This document shows positions 6,931-14,899 of a stretch of DNA of 21,705 bases, one piece after another. The translations under genes were made by a program, and so were the position numbers. Source of the DNA: JAGOUU01 sp964387745 (GTDB lineage: Bacteria; Pseudomonadota; Gammaproteobacteria; JAGOUU01). The notes beneath the pieces were generated by a model, which was given only the letters and a program-made list of their open reading frames with translations, did not search any database and was not told the DNA's origin. Where the stretch lies: contig CAYLXL010000037.1 of assembly GCA_964387745.1 (NCBI GenBank), forward strand, positions 1 to 21,705, in the 5' to 3' direction. How positions within the stretch are numbered: the stretch's first letter is position 1; every line of letters starts with the position of its first letter.

Positions 6931-8136
6931 TCAACTATTGCCTGGATTTGGATTAGTATTATTACCGTTATTAATAACAAAGTTTATTTCTTGAGGAGCT
7001 ATCAACGATTGATTATTTCTAAATAATGATAGGGTAGCTGTATATTCACCAGCAGCTAACATTCTTTTACCCATAAAAGCAAAATATTGAACTTTGTTAC
7101 CAGGCGCTTCTGAGCTATGACTAAAAACTTCCTCGTTGTTGTTATTTATAACTTTCATAGTCAATTTATCATTTTTTTTAATGCCTATTAGATCAGCCCA
7201 CAGAAATATATTTTTAGAGCTAGTGTCTAAGTAATCTTCTCTAAAACCACCACGTCTTGCTAAATCTGCTTTTTGATCGATAGGTTTATTGATAAACTCG
7301 GGATTACCTGTCACATGAAAGTTTAATACAGCAGTACTATAAGTATCATAATCAAGCATTTTTTTGACATTAGTATCATTTGTATCCCAAAGAGTATTAT
7401 CTGTATTAGGCTTTTTTGCACAATATTCGTTGTCATTATTCAAAGCACGGCTATTCACAAAGCCAGTAGGCGGTGAGGTTAAATACTGGGCAATATTGCT
7501 AAAAGGATCAATATTAGTAAAGCCATCTTTGTTTTTTTTAACTACCCCGATATGGAGATGTGGGAACATAGTATGTCCCGTCATACCGATTTGTCCCAAT
7601 TTAGTCCCTTTTTTTATCGTAGGACCTTTTTGGCCTTTACTAGGATCCACAGCTGTAAAGGGTATGCTTTCTTTGCTCATATGGCAGTATTGAGTGAAGT
7701 AGGTTTCGCTGCCTATGGTATGTTTAATTTGTACTTGATTGCCACATGCTTTATTGGCATCGATAGGTTGACCATCATAAGCATTAAAAGCAGTATCATT
7801 ATCATCTACAACTTTATAAATGACACCATCAGCAGCAGCTAGAACATCCACCCCAGCTTCCATCGTTGCAAAATCTTTTAATCTTAAGTCGGTGCCAGTA
7901 TGTTTGTCATAACTTAAAAAACCACAGTTATAATCAAAGTAGTGTTTGCTGGTAGGGTTGTTAGCGACAGTTTCGTGATCATCCATATCAACATAATTTT
8001 GAACAAAACAATCTTGGCCATAAGTACAGTTTAAAGGAAACTGTAGTTTAAACTCGGTTGCTGTTATTTTTGCGCAACTAAAAATAAGCGTAAAATAGAT
8101 AATTATTAGTATTTTAGACTGTTTGGTTTTTATCAT
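6931..8136 (-). CDS. M23 family peptidoglycan endopeptidase, exported
   Basis: 401 residues. The N-terminus is a signal sequence; Cys21 in IFSC could be a lipoprotein cysteine, but Phe at -2 makes the lipobox imperfect. The LytM/M23 zinc site is present: HTGTD (His79, Asp83), YCHM (His152) and HLH (His193, His195). These correspond to the ligands and catalytic histidines of LytM, so the enzyme is likely active on peptidoglycan cross-bridges. The region before the domain (NCTYGQDCFVQNYVD) matches a subgroup of proteobacterial M23 proteins with paired cysteines. Residues about 220-390 form an accessory region, probably beta-rich, ending in an Asn/Pro/Gly tail. Alone on minus, downstream of the kinase/PgeF pair by about 100 bp. 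Confidence 0.88.
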   Translation of the reverse strand: MIKTKQSKILIIIYFTLIFSCAKITATEFKLQFPLNCTYGQDCFVQNYVDMDDHETVANNPTSKHYFDYNCGFLSYDKHTGTDLRLKDFATMEAGVDVLAAADGVIYKVVDDNDTAFNAYDGQPIDANKACGNQVQIKHTIGSETYFTQYCHMSKESIPFTAVDPSKGQKGPTIKKGTKLGQIGMTGHTMFPHLHIGVVKKNKDGFTNIDPFSNIAQYLTSPPTGFVNSRALNNDNEYCAKKPNTDNTLWDTNDTNVKKMLDYDTYSTAVLNFHVTGNPEFINKPIDQKADLARRGGFREDYLDTSSKNIFLWADLIGIKKNDKLTMKVINNNNEEVFSHSSEAPGNKVQYFAFMGKRMLAAGEYTATLSLFRNNQSLIAPQEINFVINNGNNTNPNPGNS

Positions 8137-8206
8137 GTTGCAGATTTAATTATTGTATTTAATTAAATATAGTAAAGAAAAGTAATCACTGCTAGGTTCA
8201 TGAGGG

Positions 8207-8223
8207 TGGGGACAGTGCCCCCA
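8207..8223. repeat. Short GC-rich palindrome (solo REP-like sequence)
   Basis: Arms TGGGG (8207-8211) and CCCCA (8219-8223) surround ACAGTGC, in the AT-rich gap between the kinase and M23 genes. On minus it lies after the kinase stop and is not followed by a clear T run. It resembles small palindromic repeats seen in many proteobacteria. No second copy was seen in this window. Confidence 0.4.
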
Positions 8224-8239
8224 GATTATTTCCTCTTAA

Positions 8240-8872
8240 CTAAAATGTAATTACTTGCCCATAACCAGTCTCAAAATCTTTTTTATAGATAGTTAACCAG
8301 CCCTTGTCTATATCGTACTTGGTCATATGTTTAAAGTTGTTTATCACTTTGTTTTTAGGTAATGGTTTGTTATAAAATTTCATATTCTCGATATCGATTA
8401 GTTTAAATTTTAAACCATTGGGGCTTTTTGTATCATAAAGAATATTACCAAAATGACAGGCTTTAAAATATATACCTAAATGATGCAGTTTTGCTACAAA
8501 CTTGCCTAGCTCTATCGCATGAGTGTTATTCAGATGATTATGTATAATCAAATCTCGTAAGCTATGACCTTCGACATAAGAATACTCAACAGCTTTAGTT
8601 AACTTAGAATCTTGAATAAAATCTTTTGGGATTGAGTACTCATTGATAACTTTTAGACTTGGAATATTAAGCGCAGCAAGCTTGTTGGCGTTATAAACAA
8701 ATCTATCAGCATAATGGTAAAATAATGCGGAACTGAACCAGCTCTTGAGCCGAAAAAACTTTAAGCAATGTTTATTCGATAGCAGTAGAACTTTAGGACC
8801 AAAGCTGTTAGAAATCAATGTAGTGCTGTCTGCAATTAATTCGTTTAGTTGTTCCTGATTCAATCTAGTCAT
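8240..8872 (-). CDS. WaaP/BUD32-like lipopolysaccharide kinase-fold protein, catalytic Asp replaced
   Basis: 210 residues with a reduced protein-kinase-like fold. CLKFF (Lys38) may be the beta-strand lysine. VEYSYVEGHSLRDLI (95-109) is the hinge. AKLHHLGIYFKACHFGNILY (127-146) is the catalytic loop, and FKLIDIENMKFY (156-167) stands where DFG would be. The usual HRD/HGD aspartate is Ala138 here, while His140, Asn143 and Asp160 are kept. From memory, a group of Pseudomonas core-oligosaccharide proteins has Ser at this place (FRSLHLGN), so the change may be a family trait and activity is uncertain. The start lies only 3 bp after the pgeF stop, so translation is probably coupled. Possible role in cell-envelope sugar phosphorylation (inference). 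Confidence 0.7.
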   Translation of the reverse strand: MTRLNQEQLNELIADSTTLISNSFGPKVLLLSNKHCLKFFRLKSWFSSALFYHYADRFVYNANKLAALNIPSLKVINEYSIPKDFIQDSKLTKAVEYSYVEGHSLRDLIIHNHLNNTHAIELGKFVAKLHHLGIYFKACHFGNILYDTKSPNGLKFKLIDIENMKFYNKPLPKNKVINNFKHMTKYDIDKGWLTIYKKDFETGYGQVITF

Positions 8873-8875
8873 ATA

Positions 8876-9553
8876 TTAATTATTCATCCAAATTATAGTT
8901 ATCAAACGTTCCGGCGTGCCGCTTTCTCGTCGGTACGAATAGTAAAGCTCAGGGTTACTATAAGTGCACTGCTGACTATTGTATATATCCCGTACGCCAA
9001 GCCTTTGTAGCCGTCGCTCAGCGAGCAGGAATAAATCTGCGTAATATTTATTTTGGTCTAGTTGCGATACTTTAAAAGCTAGCTGATCATCTCTATTGAT
9101 CTGGACAAAAGCATCATAAACCTCTTGGCCTACTTCAAAATGTTTTTGACTGATAGCTGGACCAAGCCAGGCCATCAAGTTATTAGCATTACCTGAATAA
9201 CCTGAAAAAGCGCTTTCGATAACTCCACTGACTAGCCCACGCCAACCTGCATGCACCGCTGATATCCATTTGCCATCTTTGCTAGCAAGCAGAATGGGTA
9301 AACAGTCTGCAGTTTTGACTACACAGCCTAGATTCGACTCTGTTGTGTAACTGGCATCAGCAGAAAATTTATTGTTGATATTACTATTAGTAACTTCAAT
9401 GGCTATATTACTGTGTATTTGATTTAACCAGGCAAATTGATGGGGTAGGGGAGTTTGTTTAAAGCTAGAAAGATTATCTGTATTTACACCTTCTGGTCGG
9501 CATAGGGTAACAGCTTTAATATTAGGCGGCGCTGGCCAGTTAGGAAAAAGCAT
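8876..9553 (-). CDS. pgeF: PgeF/YfiH laccase-domain protein (purine nucleoside phosphorylase / polyphenol oxidase family)
   Basis: Family members act on purine nucleosides and correct misincorporation in peptidoglycan precursors in E. coli. From the ATG at 9553 the protein has 225 residues. The metal-site motifs are WLNQIHSN (His47), KTADCLP (Cys84) and AVHAGWRG (His101), followed by AWLGPAI, CTYSNPELYYSYRR and a C-terminal IIW. The frame extends upstream to TTG 9568, but the ATG places NWPAPP as in E. coli VPQWPQP. Compared with E. coli YfiH (243), about 20 residues are missing near the N-terminus, where the SLNLG loop should be. It is first in a two-gene unit with the kinase-like gene. Confidence 0.88.
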   Translation of the reverse strand: MLFPNWPAPPNIKAVTLCRPEGVNTDNLSSFKQTPLPHQFAWLNQIHSNIAIEVTNSNINNKFSADASYTTESNLGCVVKTADCLPILLASKDGKWISAVHAGWRGLVSGVIESAFSGYSGNANNLMAWLGPAISQKHFEVGQEVYDAFVQINRDDQLAFKVSQLDQNKYYADLFLLAERRLQRLGVRDIYNSQQCTYSNPELYYSYRRESGTPERLITIIWMNN

Positions 9554-9601
9554 AGAATGATAGACCAATAATCAGATAATCAAATAAAATAAAAAATTAC
9601 A

Positions 9602-9623
9602 AACTTGCTGAATATAACAAGTT
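9602..9623. terminator. Weak candidate terminator hairpin
   Basis: AACTTG (9602-9607) and CAAGTT (9618-9623) enclose 10 bp. T-rich tracts follow on both strands, so it could end transcription of the 67-residue gene read from the right. The stem is only 6 bp and AT-rich. Confidence 0.25.
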
Positions 9624-9640
9624 ATAATTTTTTATTCTAT

Positions 9641-9664
9641 AAGATATTAAGATATTAAGATATT
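9641..9664. repeat. Three tandem copies of AAGATATT
   Basis: Three perfect 8-bp units lie in the AT-rich gap between pgeF and the 67-residue protein gene. Further near-palindromic A/T runs follow to 9690. Copy number could vary by slippage. Confidence 0.8.
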
Positions 9665-9690
9665 TTTTAAAAAATATTTAAAAAATATAA

Positions 9691-9894
9691 TCAATGTAGA
9701 TTAACTAATTTATTTCTGGTGATAATAGATTCAGCAGCAATCGCAGAACTGATTCTAATGAAAGGGTCAATATTGTCTAGCTGACTTCTAACTTTCCTAA
9801 TTTTATGATCGTTACGGCCAATGTTTTGTAGATAAATAATTATATCGTCGAGTTCGTGACGTAATTCTTCAACTTTTTGATTAAATTTGGCCAT
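9691..9894 (-). CDS. Small coiled-coil protein of unknown function
   Basis: 67 residues; the ATG at 9894 is preceded by a clear AGGA ribosome site (9903-9906 on minus), which supports a real gene. The sequence is almost entirely helical: residues 3-27 show heptad-like hydrophobic spacing (FNQKVEELRHELDDIIIYLQ), then a basic stretch HKIRKVRSQL and a second amphipathic helix (IRISSAIAAESIITRNKLV). No Cys, signal peptide or membrane segment. I do not recognise a family. It is divergent from prlC, with about 97 bp between the starts. Confidence 0.6.
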   Translation of the reverse strand: MAKFNQKVEELRHELDDIIIYLQNIGRNDHKIRKVRSQLDNIDPFIRISSAIAAESIITRNKLVNLH

Positions 9895-9991
9895 AAAAAT
9901 TTTCCTATGTCACTTTATAATATAAAATGTTTATAGAATTAAATATAGTGCACAATTTTATTATTGCTGTGTTCATAAGGGTAAAATTTAT

Positions 9992-12037
9992 ATGAGTGAT
10001 TTACTATTTTCTAAAGAGATATTACCGCAATTTAGTCAGATAAAAATAAAAGACATTCAACCTACAATCACAGAAATTATTAATGCTAACAAAGCAAGAT
10101 TAAAAGAAATTAAAAAATTCAACGACTGGAAAAATTTTGTCATTCCCATAGAAGAGCTTAGTATTGAATTAGCTAATGCTTGGGCACCAATCAAGCACTT
10201 AAACTCTGTGATGGCCAACGATGAATTGAAAGCTGTCTATGAAGAGACACTGCAAGAATTAATTGAGTATGGATTAATCATCGAGCAAGATGAGGAGTTA
10301 TTTAAAAACTATAAACATATTGCAGAAACCAGCGGTTCGTTAAATCAACAACATAAAAAAATATTAGAAAACAAATTAAGGGATTTTAAGTTATCTGGCG
10401 TAGATTTAGATGATGGCAAAAAAAGTCAGTTTAAAGATCTCTCAACTGAAATTTCTACGCTAGCTAATAAGTTCACTAATAATGTGATGGATTGCATGGA
10501 TCAATGGACTTATCATATAAAAGATTATGATCATAGTTCAGAAAAAACTTCTGATATTCTTGCAGGCATACCACAAGATATCATTAACTTGGCGGCAGAA
10601 CGTAGTCGGCAAGCAAATGAAAAAGGTTGGATCTTCGGTTTAGATGCACCAACTTATTTAGCAATTATGAAATACGCTGAGAATCGAGAGGTGCGTGCTA
10701 ATTTTCATTATGCTTATAGCACGAGAGCGTCGTTGCATGGGCCGCATAATGAAAAATTTGATAATGAAAAGATAATGTTTGATTTGTTATCAAAGAAGCT
10801 TCAGATAGCAAAGATGTTAGGTTTCAATAACTATGCTGAATATTCTTTAGCACCTAAAATGGTAAAAGACACCCAGACAGTTTTAGATTTTTTGAACAAC
10901 TTAGTTACTAAGGTAAAGAAAATCGCTGAACATGAATGGCAAGAATTACAATTATTCAGTAAAAGACACGATGGTTTGGATAGCTTAAAACCTTGGGATG
11001 TTGCTTATTATTCTGAGTTGCAAAAAAATGAACTTTATTCTTTATCTGAAGATAAACTTAAAGTCTACTTTCCATTGAAAAAAGTTCTTACTGGTTTTTT
11101 TACAATAGTTAAAAAACTTTATAATGTAACGTTTGAGCTTCACAATTCCGCAGATACTTGGCACTCTGATGTCGAGTGTTACAAAGTTATTAAAAACGGT
11201 AACATTATTGGTTATGTTTATATTGATTTGTTTGCACGACTTAAGAAAAGAAGCGGTGCATGGATGGATGAATGTCGAGTGCGCTGTTTTACTGAAAATA
11301 TTAAACAGATACCTGTTGCTTACTTAACTTGCAATTTTACGCCACCGGATAAAAATGGTTTAGCTTTACTGACTTATACAGAAGTAACTACTTTATTTCA
11401 TGAGTTTGGACATTGCTTACATCATTTATTAACAGAAGTCGATTACCCAAGTATCTCCGGTATCAATGGTGTGCCATGGGATGCGGTCGAGTTACCAAGT
11501 CAGTTTCATGAGAACTGGTGTTGGTCAAAAGAAAGCATTGCTTATATTTCAGGGCATTATCAAACTGGCGAACCTTTACCAGATAAAATTTTAGAACAAT
11601 TGATTAAGCAAAAAAATTATCAGTCGGCGATAGCTTTATTAAGACAACTAATTTTTGGTTTATTTGATTTCCGTCTGCATTTGGAATTTCATCCAGATAA
11701 AGATCAGAATCAAATTACTGATATATTATCAGAAGTAAGAAAACAAATTTCTGTTTTGCCTTATGCGGATTATGATGTGTTCTCTCATAGCTTTAGTCAT
11801 ATCTTTGCTGGTGGTTATTCTGCGGGCTATTATAGCTATTTGTGGGCGGATGTTTTGTCGGCGAATTGTTTTGATCGTTTTAAAAAAACAGGTATCTTTG
11901 ATCAAAACACGAGTTTAGAGTTCTTACATAAAATTTTGTCGCAGGGTGGTGGGATTGATATCAATGATGCGATGCGTGACTTTTGTCGCGGTGAAATTAG
12001 AATCGAGCCGCTGTTGGAGCATTATGGGGTACAGTAG
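9992..12037 (+). CDS. prlC: Oligopeptidase A, M3 family zinc metallopeptidase
   Basis: Cytosolic oligopeptidase that degrades short peptides and cleaved signal peptides. Length 681 residues, the same as E. coli PrlC/OpdA (680). The zinc site is HEFGH (470-474) in TTLFHEFGHCLHH, with Glu500 in DAVELPSQ as the third ligand. The following FHENW matches the family FMENW. SHIFAGGYSAGYYSYLWADV near residues 608-627 is the conserved substrate-binding Gly/Tyr segment. The helical N-terminal domain (1-200) is present in full. AAGGG lies about ten bases before the ATG at 9992. No partner gene follows; the 300 bp downstream are repeats. Confidence 0.95.
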   Translation: MSDLLFSKEILPQFSQIKIKDIQPTITEIINANKARLKEIKKFNDWKNFVIPIEELSIELANAWAPIKHLNSVMANDELKAVYEETLQELIEYGLIIEQDEELFKNYKHIAETSGSLNQQHKKILENKLRDFKLSGVDLDDGKKSQFKDLSTEISTLANKFTNNVMDCMDQWTYHIKDYDHSSEKTSDILAGIPQDIINLAAERSRQANEKGWIFGLDAPTYLAIMKYAENREVRANFHYAYSTRASLHGPHNEKFDNEKIMFDLLSKKLQIAKMLGFNNYAEYSLAPKMVKDTQTVLDFLNNLVTKVKKIAEHEWQELQLFSKRHDGLDSLKPWDVAYYSELQKNELYSLSEDKLKVYFPLKKVLTGFFTIVKKLYNVTFELHNSADTWHSDVECYKVIKNGNIIGYVYIDLFARLKKRSGAWMDECRVRCFTENIKQIPVAYLTCNFTPPDKNGLALLTYTEVTTLFHEFGHCLHHLLTEVDYPSISGINGVPWDAVELPSQFHENWCWSKESIAYISGHYQTGEPLPDKILEQLIKQKNYQSAIALLRQLIFGLFDFRLHLEFHPDKDQNQITDILSEVRKQISVLPYADYDVFSHSFSHIFAGGYSAGYYSYLWADVLSANCFDRFKKTGIFDQNTSLEFLHKILSQGGGIDINDAMRDFCRGEIRIEPLLEHYGVQ

Positions 12038-12043
12038 GTTCTT

Positions 12044-12109
12044 CGTTTACCTGAGGCTCCAAGGATAAACATTGAATGTGCGTTACCGATAGTGGTTTTG
12101 TGGTAAACG
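12044..12109. repeat. Inverted repeat downstream of prlC
   Basis: CGTTTACC (12044-12051) and GGTAAACG (12102-12109) are perfect 8-bp complements 50 bp apart, starting six bases after the prlC stop. The right arm overlaps the left end of the palindromic element at 12103, so it may be part of that repeat's structure. Confidence 0.45.
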
Positions 12110-12234
12110 TTCAGCTATTCGAATATTTGTCATCCTGAGCGTAGTCGAAGGATCTCAATTAATCTTCAGCTACTGAGATCCCTCGCAAAAGCTCGGGATG
12201 ACAGGGGCAGAATTCCTATACGGTGAACGCGTAC
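12103..12234. repeat. MITE-like extended palindromic repeat (132 bp)
   Basis: The element is an imperfect palindrome: GTCATCCTGAGC (12129-12140) pairs with GCTCGGGATGAC (12191-12202) with one mismatch. GGATCTCA (12150-12157) pairs with TGAGATCC (12174-12181). Outer segments (GTAAACGTTCA... and ...GGTGAACGCGTAC) also match in reverse complement. The core CCTGAGCGTAGTCGAAGGATCT resembles a dispersed repeat seen in many bacterial genomes. A second, inverted copy begins at the right edge of this window. No ORF is encoded, so any mobility would depend on a transposase elsewhere. Confidence 0.8.
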
Positions 12235-12287
12235 GTTGATTGTAGTTGGCATGGTCTATTAAAGATTCTGCAGTGACAAAATCACCC

Positions 12288-12331
12288 CATCCCTCTTCGC
12301 TACGCTCAGGGTACTTCCCCTAAAGGGGAAG
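12288..12331. repeat. Second repeat fragment with hairpin, 3' of bolA
   Basis: CTTCGCTACGCTCAGG (12295-12310) is the reverse complement of a core close to that of the 12103 element. It is followed by hairpin CTTCCCC-TAAA-GGGGAAG (12314-12331). On minus this hairpin lies just after the bolA stop and could impede transcription, but no T run follows. The block 12038-12336 otherwise holds no gene. Confidence 0.55.
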
Positions 12332-12336
12332 ATCAA

Positions 12337-12627
12337 TTACTCACTATTTTTAATACTAATCCCCAACGCATGAATCTCTTTCCCAACCATATCGCCCAAC
12401 AAGCTATATATCTGCTGATGCTGTTTAAGCAAGCCTAATTGATTAAAAGCATTGGACGTATCAGACTTATCAATCGTTAAAAATAAATGATAGTGTCGAC
12501 CACCGCGCTCTTTAACACCAGCGTGTCCTGCATGTTTGTGGCTATCATCTACTAATTTTATAGCCAGGGGATTAAGCACTGCTAATTTAGATAAAATAAG
12601 TTGTTCTAGCTGCTGATTATGGATCAT
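12337..12627 (-). CDS. bolA: BolA family protein
   Basis: 96 residues. BolA proteins pair with monothiol glutaredoxins through a shared [2Fe-2S] cluster and affect iron regulation, cell shape and stress response. The motif DDSHKHAGHAG (27-37) and GGRHYHLFL (42-50) supply the conserved histidines. The C-terminal EIHALGISI is the family helix-strand signature. The ATG overlaps the yciB stop codon by 4 bp (ATGA), so translation is coupled to yciB. Which BolA subtype (BolA, or IbaG/YrbA) it represents is not certain; the SHKHAGHAG form is closer to BolA itself. Confidence 0.9.
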   Translation of the reverse strand: MIHNQQLEQLILSKLAVLNPLAIKLVDDSHKHAGHAGVKERGGRHYHLFLTIDKSDTSNAFNQLGLLKQHQQIYSLLGDMVGKEIHALGISIKNSE

Positions 12628-13169
12628 TTATCTTCAGGTTGATTCTTCATATACTTTGACATGTAGGCAATTTGCACGCCTGTGGCAATGATTAAAACAC
12701 TCATAATACCGAATGTTTTAAAATATACCCATTGTTGTGTAGTAAAAGCATAAGCTATATATAAATTGATAAAACCCAAAAGATAAAATACAGACATCCA
12801 AAATCTGTTTAATTTTATCCATATGTTTTTAGGTAATTGTATTTGATGCCCAGCCATACGCTCCATTATGGATTTCTCATCTTTAAAATAAGGGCTTACA
12901 TGGAATGCTATAGCGAATAGCCAGTAAATTAATGTAGGTTTAAACTTAATGTACTCTTCATTATGGAAAAATATAGTTAAGCCACCTAGAACCATCACGA
13001 GCAGCCATGTACTAAAGATAGTTTTGTCTAGGCTCTTATTGGTAAATAAACTATATATAAAAGTAAGAGTATATGTCACCATCATTGCGCCAGTGGCGTA
13101 AAATATATCATAATAGTTGTACACTAAAAAAAAGATTATGATGGATATGAAGTCTAAAGCTAATTTCAT
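12624..13169 (-). CDS. yciB: Septation protein A / inner membrane-spanning protein YciB
   Basis: 181 residues, the normal length for YciB (older name ispZ), an inner-membrane protein with about five membrane segments linked to cell envelope synthesis and septation. Conserved features: the MKLALDFISIIIFFLVYNYY start; HNEEYIKFKPTLIYWLFA (69-86); the LPKNIWIKLNRFWMSVFY segment (113-130); LYIAYAFTTQQWVYFKTFG near 136-154. The ATG at 13169 has no clear ribosome site. It is divergent from yciO with only 55 bp between the start codons, so the two promoters must be closely packed. The stop overlaps bolA. Confidence 0.93.
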   Translation of the reverse strand: MKLALDFISIIIFFLVYNYYDIFYATGAMMVTYTLTFIYSLFTNKSLDKTIFSTWLLVMVLGGLTIFFHNEEYIKFKPTLIYWLFAIAFHVSPYFKDEKSIMERMAGHQIQLPKNIWIKLNRFWMSVFYLLGFINLYIAYAFTTQQWVYFKTFGIMSVLIIATGVQIAYMSKYMKNQPEDK

Positions 13170-13173
13170 GATG

Positions 13174-13179
13174 TATAAT
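13174..13179 (+). promoter_or_regulatory. Candidate -10 element for yciO
   Basis: An exact TATAAT lies 46 bp before the yciO ATG, just inside the 55-bp divergent gap. No good -35 is found 16-18 bp upstream, so this is only a suggestion. The leader after it is almost all A/T with repeated TAATTTTA. Confidence 0.25.
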
Positions 13180-13224
13180 CTACTATTTAATTCAATTTAA
13201 TCTAATTTTAACTAATTTTATCGA

Positions 13225-13848
13225 ATGAGCGAACATTATAACATACATATCGAAAATCCCCAGCCCAGATTGCTCTTACAAGTAATTGATAAGATTAAAG
13301 CAGGAGCAGTGGCAGTTGTGCCCACGGATTGCTGTTATGTTATGGCCTGTAAAATAGGTGACAAAGACAGTGAAGCTAAAATTGCAGATATTAGAGGTTA
13401 TAAAGATGACCATATTAACCGACTAGCTTTATTACTGGGAGATATTTCCCAAGCTAGCAATTACGCTGAGATTAATAATTGGGCATTTAAAATACTAAAA
13501 AAAGCTACCCCAGGGCCTTATACTTTTATTTTACCCGCTAATAGCGCACTACCAAAAAGATTGCATTTGAAACGCAAGACGGTTGGCATTAGAATTCCAG
13601 AGAATAAAATTTTATTAGATTTATTAAAGTTATATAATGAGCCTTTGTATAGTTCGACCCTATGGTTACCTGAGGATGAGTATCCTTATTTTGAGCCAGA
13701 TCTAATAAAAGAAAAGTTCGATAATATTGTCGATGTTATTATAGACGGTGGTGAGGGTGTGCCAGAAATGTCAACGGTGGTATCTTTACTTGACAATAAA
13801 ATTGATATTATCCGCAAAGGCAAAGGCGATTGCAGTATTTTTGATTAG
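13225..13848 (+). CDS. yciO: YciO family protein (Sua5/YrdC-like fold)
   Basis: 207 residues, close to E. coli YciO (206). It belongs to the Sua5/YrdC/YciO superfamily, whose other members make threonylcarbamoyl-AMP for tRNA t6A. YciO itself is a separate branch with uncertain or weak activity in that reaction. Shared residues include HIENPQPRLLLQ (8-19), VVPTDCCYVMACKIGDKDS (31-49), TPGPYTFILPA near 94-104, KRKTVGIRIPEN near 115-126 and the C-terminal IIRKGKGD. The ATG at 13225 has no recognisable ribosome site. It heads the plus-strand series into trpS (24 bp gap). Confidence 0.88.
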   Translation: MSEHYNIHIENPQPRLLLQVIDKIKAGAVAVVPTDCCYVMACKIGDKDSEAKIADIRGYKDDHINRLALLLGDISQASNYAEINNWAFKILKKATPGPYTFILPANSALPKRLHLKRKTVGIRIPENKILLDLLKLYNEPLYSSTLWLPEDEYPYFEPDLIKEKFDNIVDVIIDGGEGVPEMSTVVSLLDNKIDIIRKGKGDCSIFD

Positions 13849-13872
13849 ATTAACATCACTTGGAGACAGTTT

Positions 13873-14880
13873 GTGAGTGCAGTAAAAAAACAACGAGTAG
13901 TATCTGGGATGCGTTCGACCGGGCCATTACACTTGGGCCATTTGCATGGCGTACTAAAAAATTGGGTTGAATTGCAAAATAAATACGAATGTTTCTTTTT
14001 TGCAGCTGACTGGCATTGCTTAACAACTCATTATCATGATGTACCTGATTTACCTAAGATAGTAAGAGGTAATCTTATTGAATGGCTGGCTTGTGGTTTG
14101 AATCCAGAATTATCGACACTATTTATTCAATCACAAATAATAGAACATAGCGAGTTGCATTTATTACTATCAATGATCACGCCTGTATCTTGGTTAGAAC
14201 GTGTACCTACTTATAAAGATCAGCAACAAAAATTAACTCAATATGACTTATCGACTTATGGTTTTTTAGGATACCCTTTATTACAGACAGCAGATGTTTT
14301 GATCTATAAAGCAAATTTTATTCCAGTGGGCGAAGATCAAGTACCTCATATTGAGTTTTCTCGTGAGGTTACCAGAAGATTTAATTATATTTATGGTAAA
14401 GGTGAGTCTATTTTACCAGAGCCTGCAGTATTATTGACTAAGTTCCCAAAAGTACCAGGTTTAGATGGTCAAAAGATGTCAAAATCTTATAATAATAGTA
14501 TTAACTTACGCGAAGATCTGACAATTGTTGCGAATAAGATCAGGACCATGTTGACTGATCCTGCCAGACAACGCAGAACAGATCCAGGGACGCCAGAAAA
14601 ATGTCCTGTCTGGGGTTTGCATAAAATTTATAGTGATGAAGATACCAAGAATTGGGTACAAGATGGGTGTACTGGTGCTAAAATTGGATGTATAGATTGT
14701 AAACAGCCAGTGATTAATGCTATTACTAAAGAATTGACTCCGATTCAAGAAAAGATTGCTAGCTTAGAAAGCAACCCTGAGTATATTAATAAAGTTATCA
14801 AGCAGGGAACTGAAAAAGCTCGAGAAGTAGCTAAAATTACTTTAAATGAAGTAAGAGCTGCTATAGGCTTAAATTATTAA
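13873..14880 (+). CDS. trpS: Tryptophan-tRNA ligase with possible [4Fe-4S] cysteine motif
   Basis: Class I aminoacyl-tRNA synthetase charging tRNA-Trp. Length 335 residues, typical. The HIGH-type motif is GPLHLGHLHG (17-26) and the KMSKS loop is GQKMSKSYNN (199-208). Start GTG 13873 is supported by GGAG seven bases upstream. Four cysteines (244, 266, 273, 276) are spaced C-x21-C-x6-C-x2-C in the C-terminal part. This is almost the C-x22-C-x6-C-x2-C that holds a [4Fe-4S] cluster in Thermotoga maritima TrpRS, where it is thought to affect anticodon recognition. Many bacterial TrpRS lack it. It is second in the yciO-trpS-scpA-scpB-rluB series, 19 bp before scpA. Confidence 0.96.
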   Translation: MSAVKKQRVVSGMRSTGPLHLGHLHGVLKNWVELQNKYECFFFAADWHCLTTHYHDVPDLPKIVRGNLIEWLACGLNPELSTLFIQSQIIEHSELHLLLSMITPVSWLERVPTYKDQQQKLTQYDLSTYGFLGYPLLQTADVLIYKANFIPVGEDQVPHIEFSREVTRRFNYIYGKGESILPEPAVLLTKFPKVPGLDGQKMSKSYNNSINLREDLTIVANKIRTMLTDPARQRRTDPGTPEKCPVWGLHKIYSDEDTKNWVQDGCTGAKIGCIDCKQPVINAITKELTPIQEKIASLESNPEYINKVIKQGTEKAREVAKITLNEVRAAIGLNY

Positions 14881-14899
14881 ATAAATTGTAAGGTTTTTC

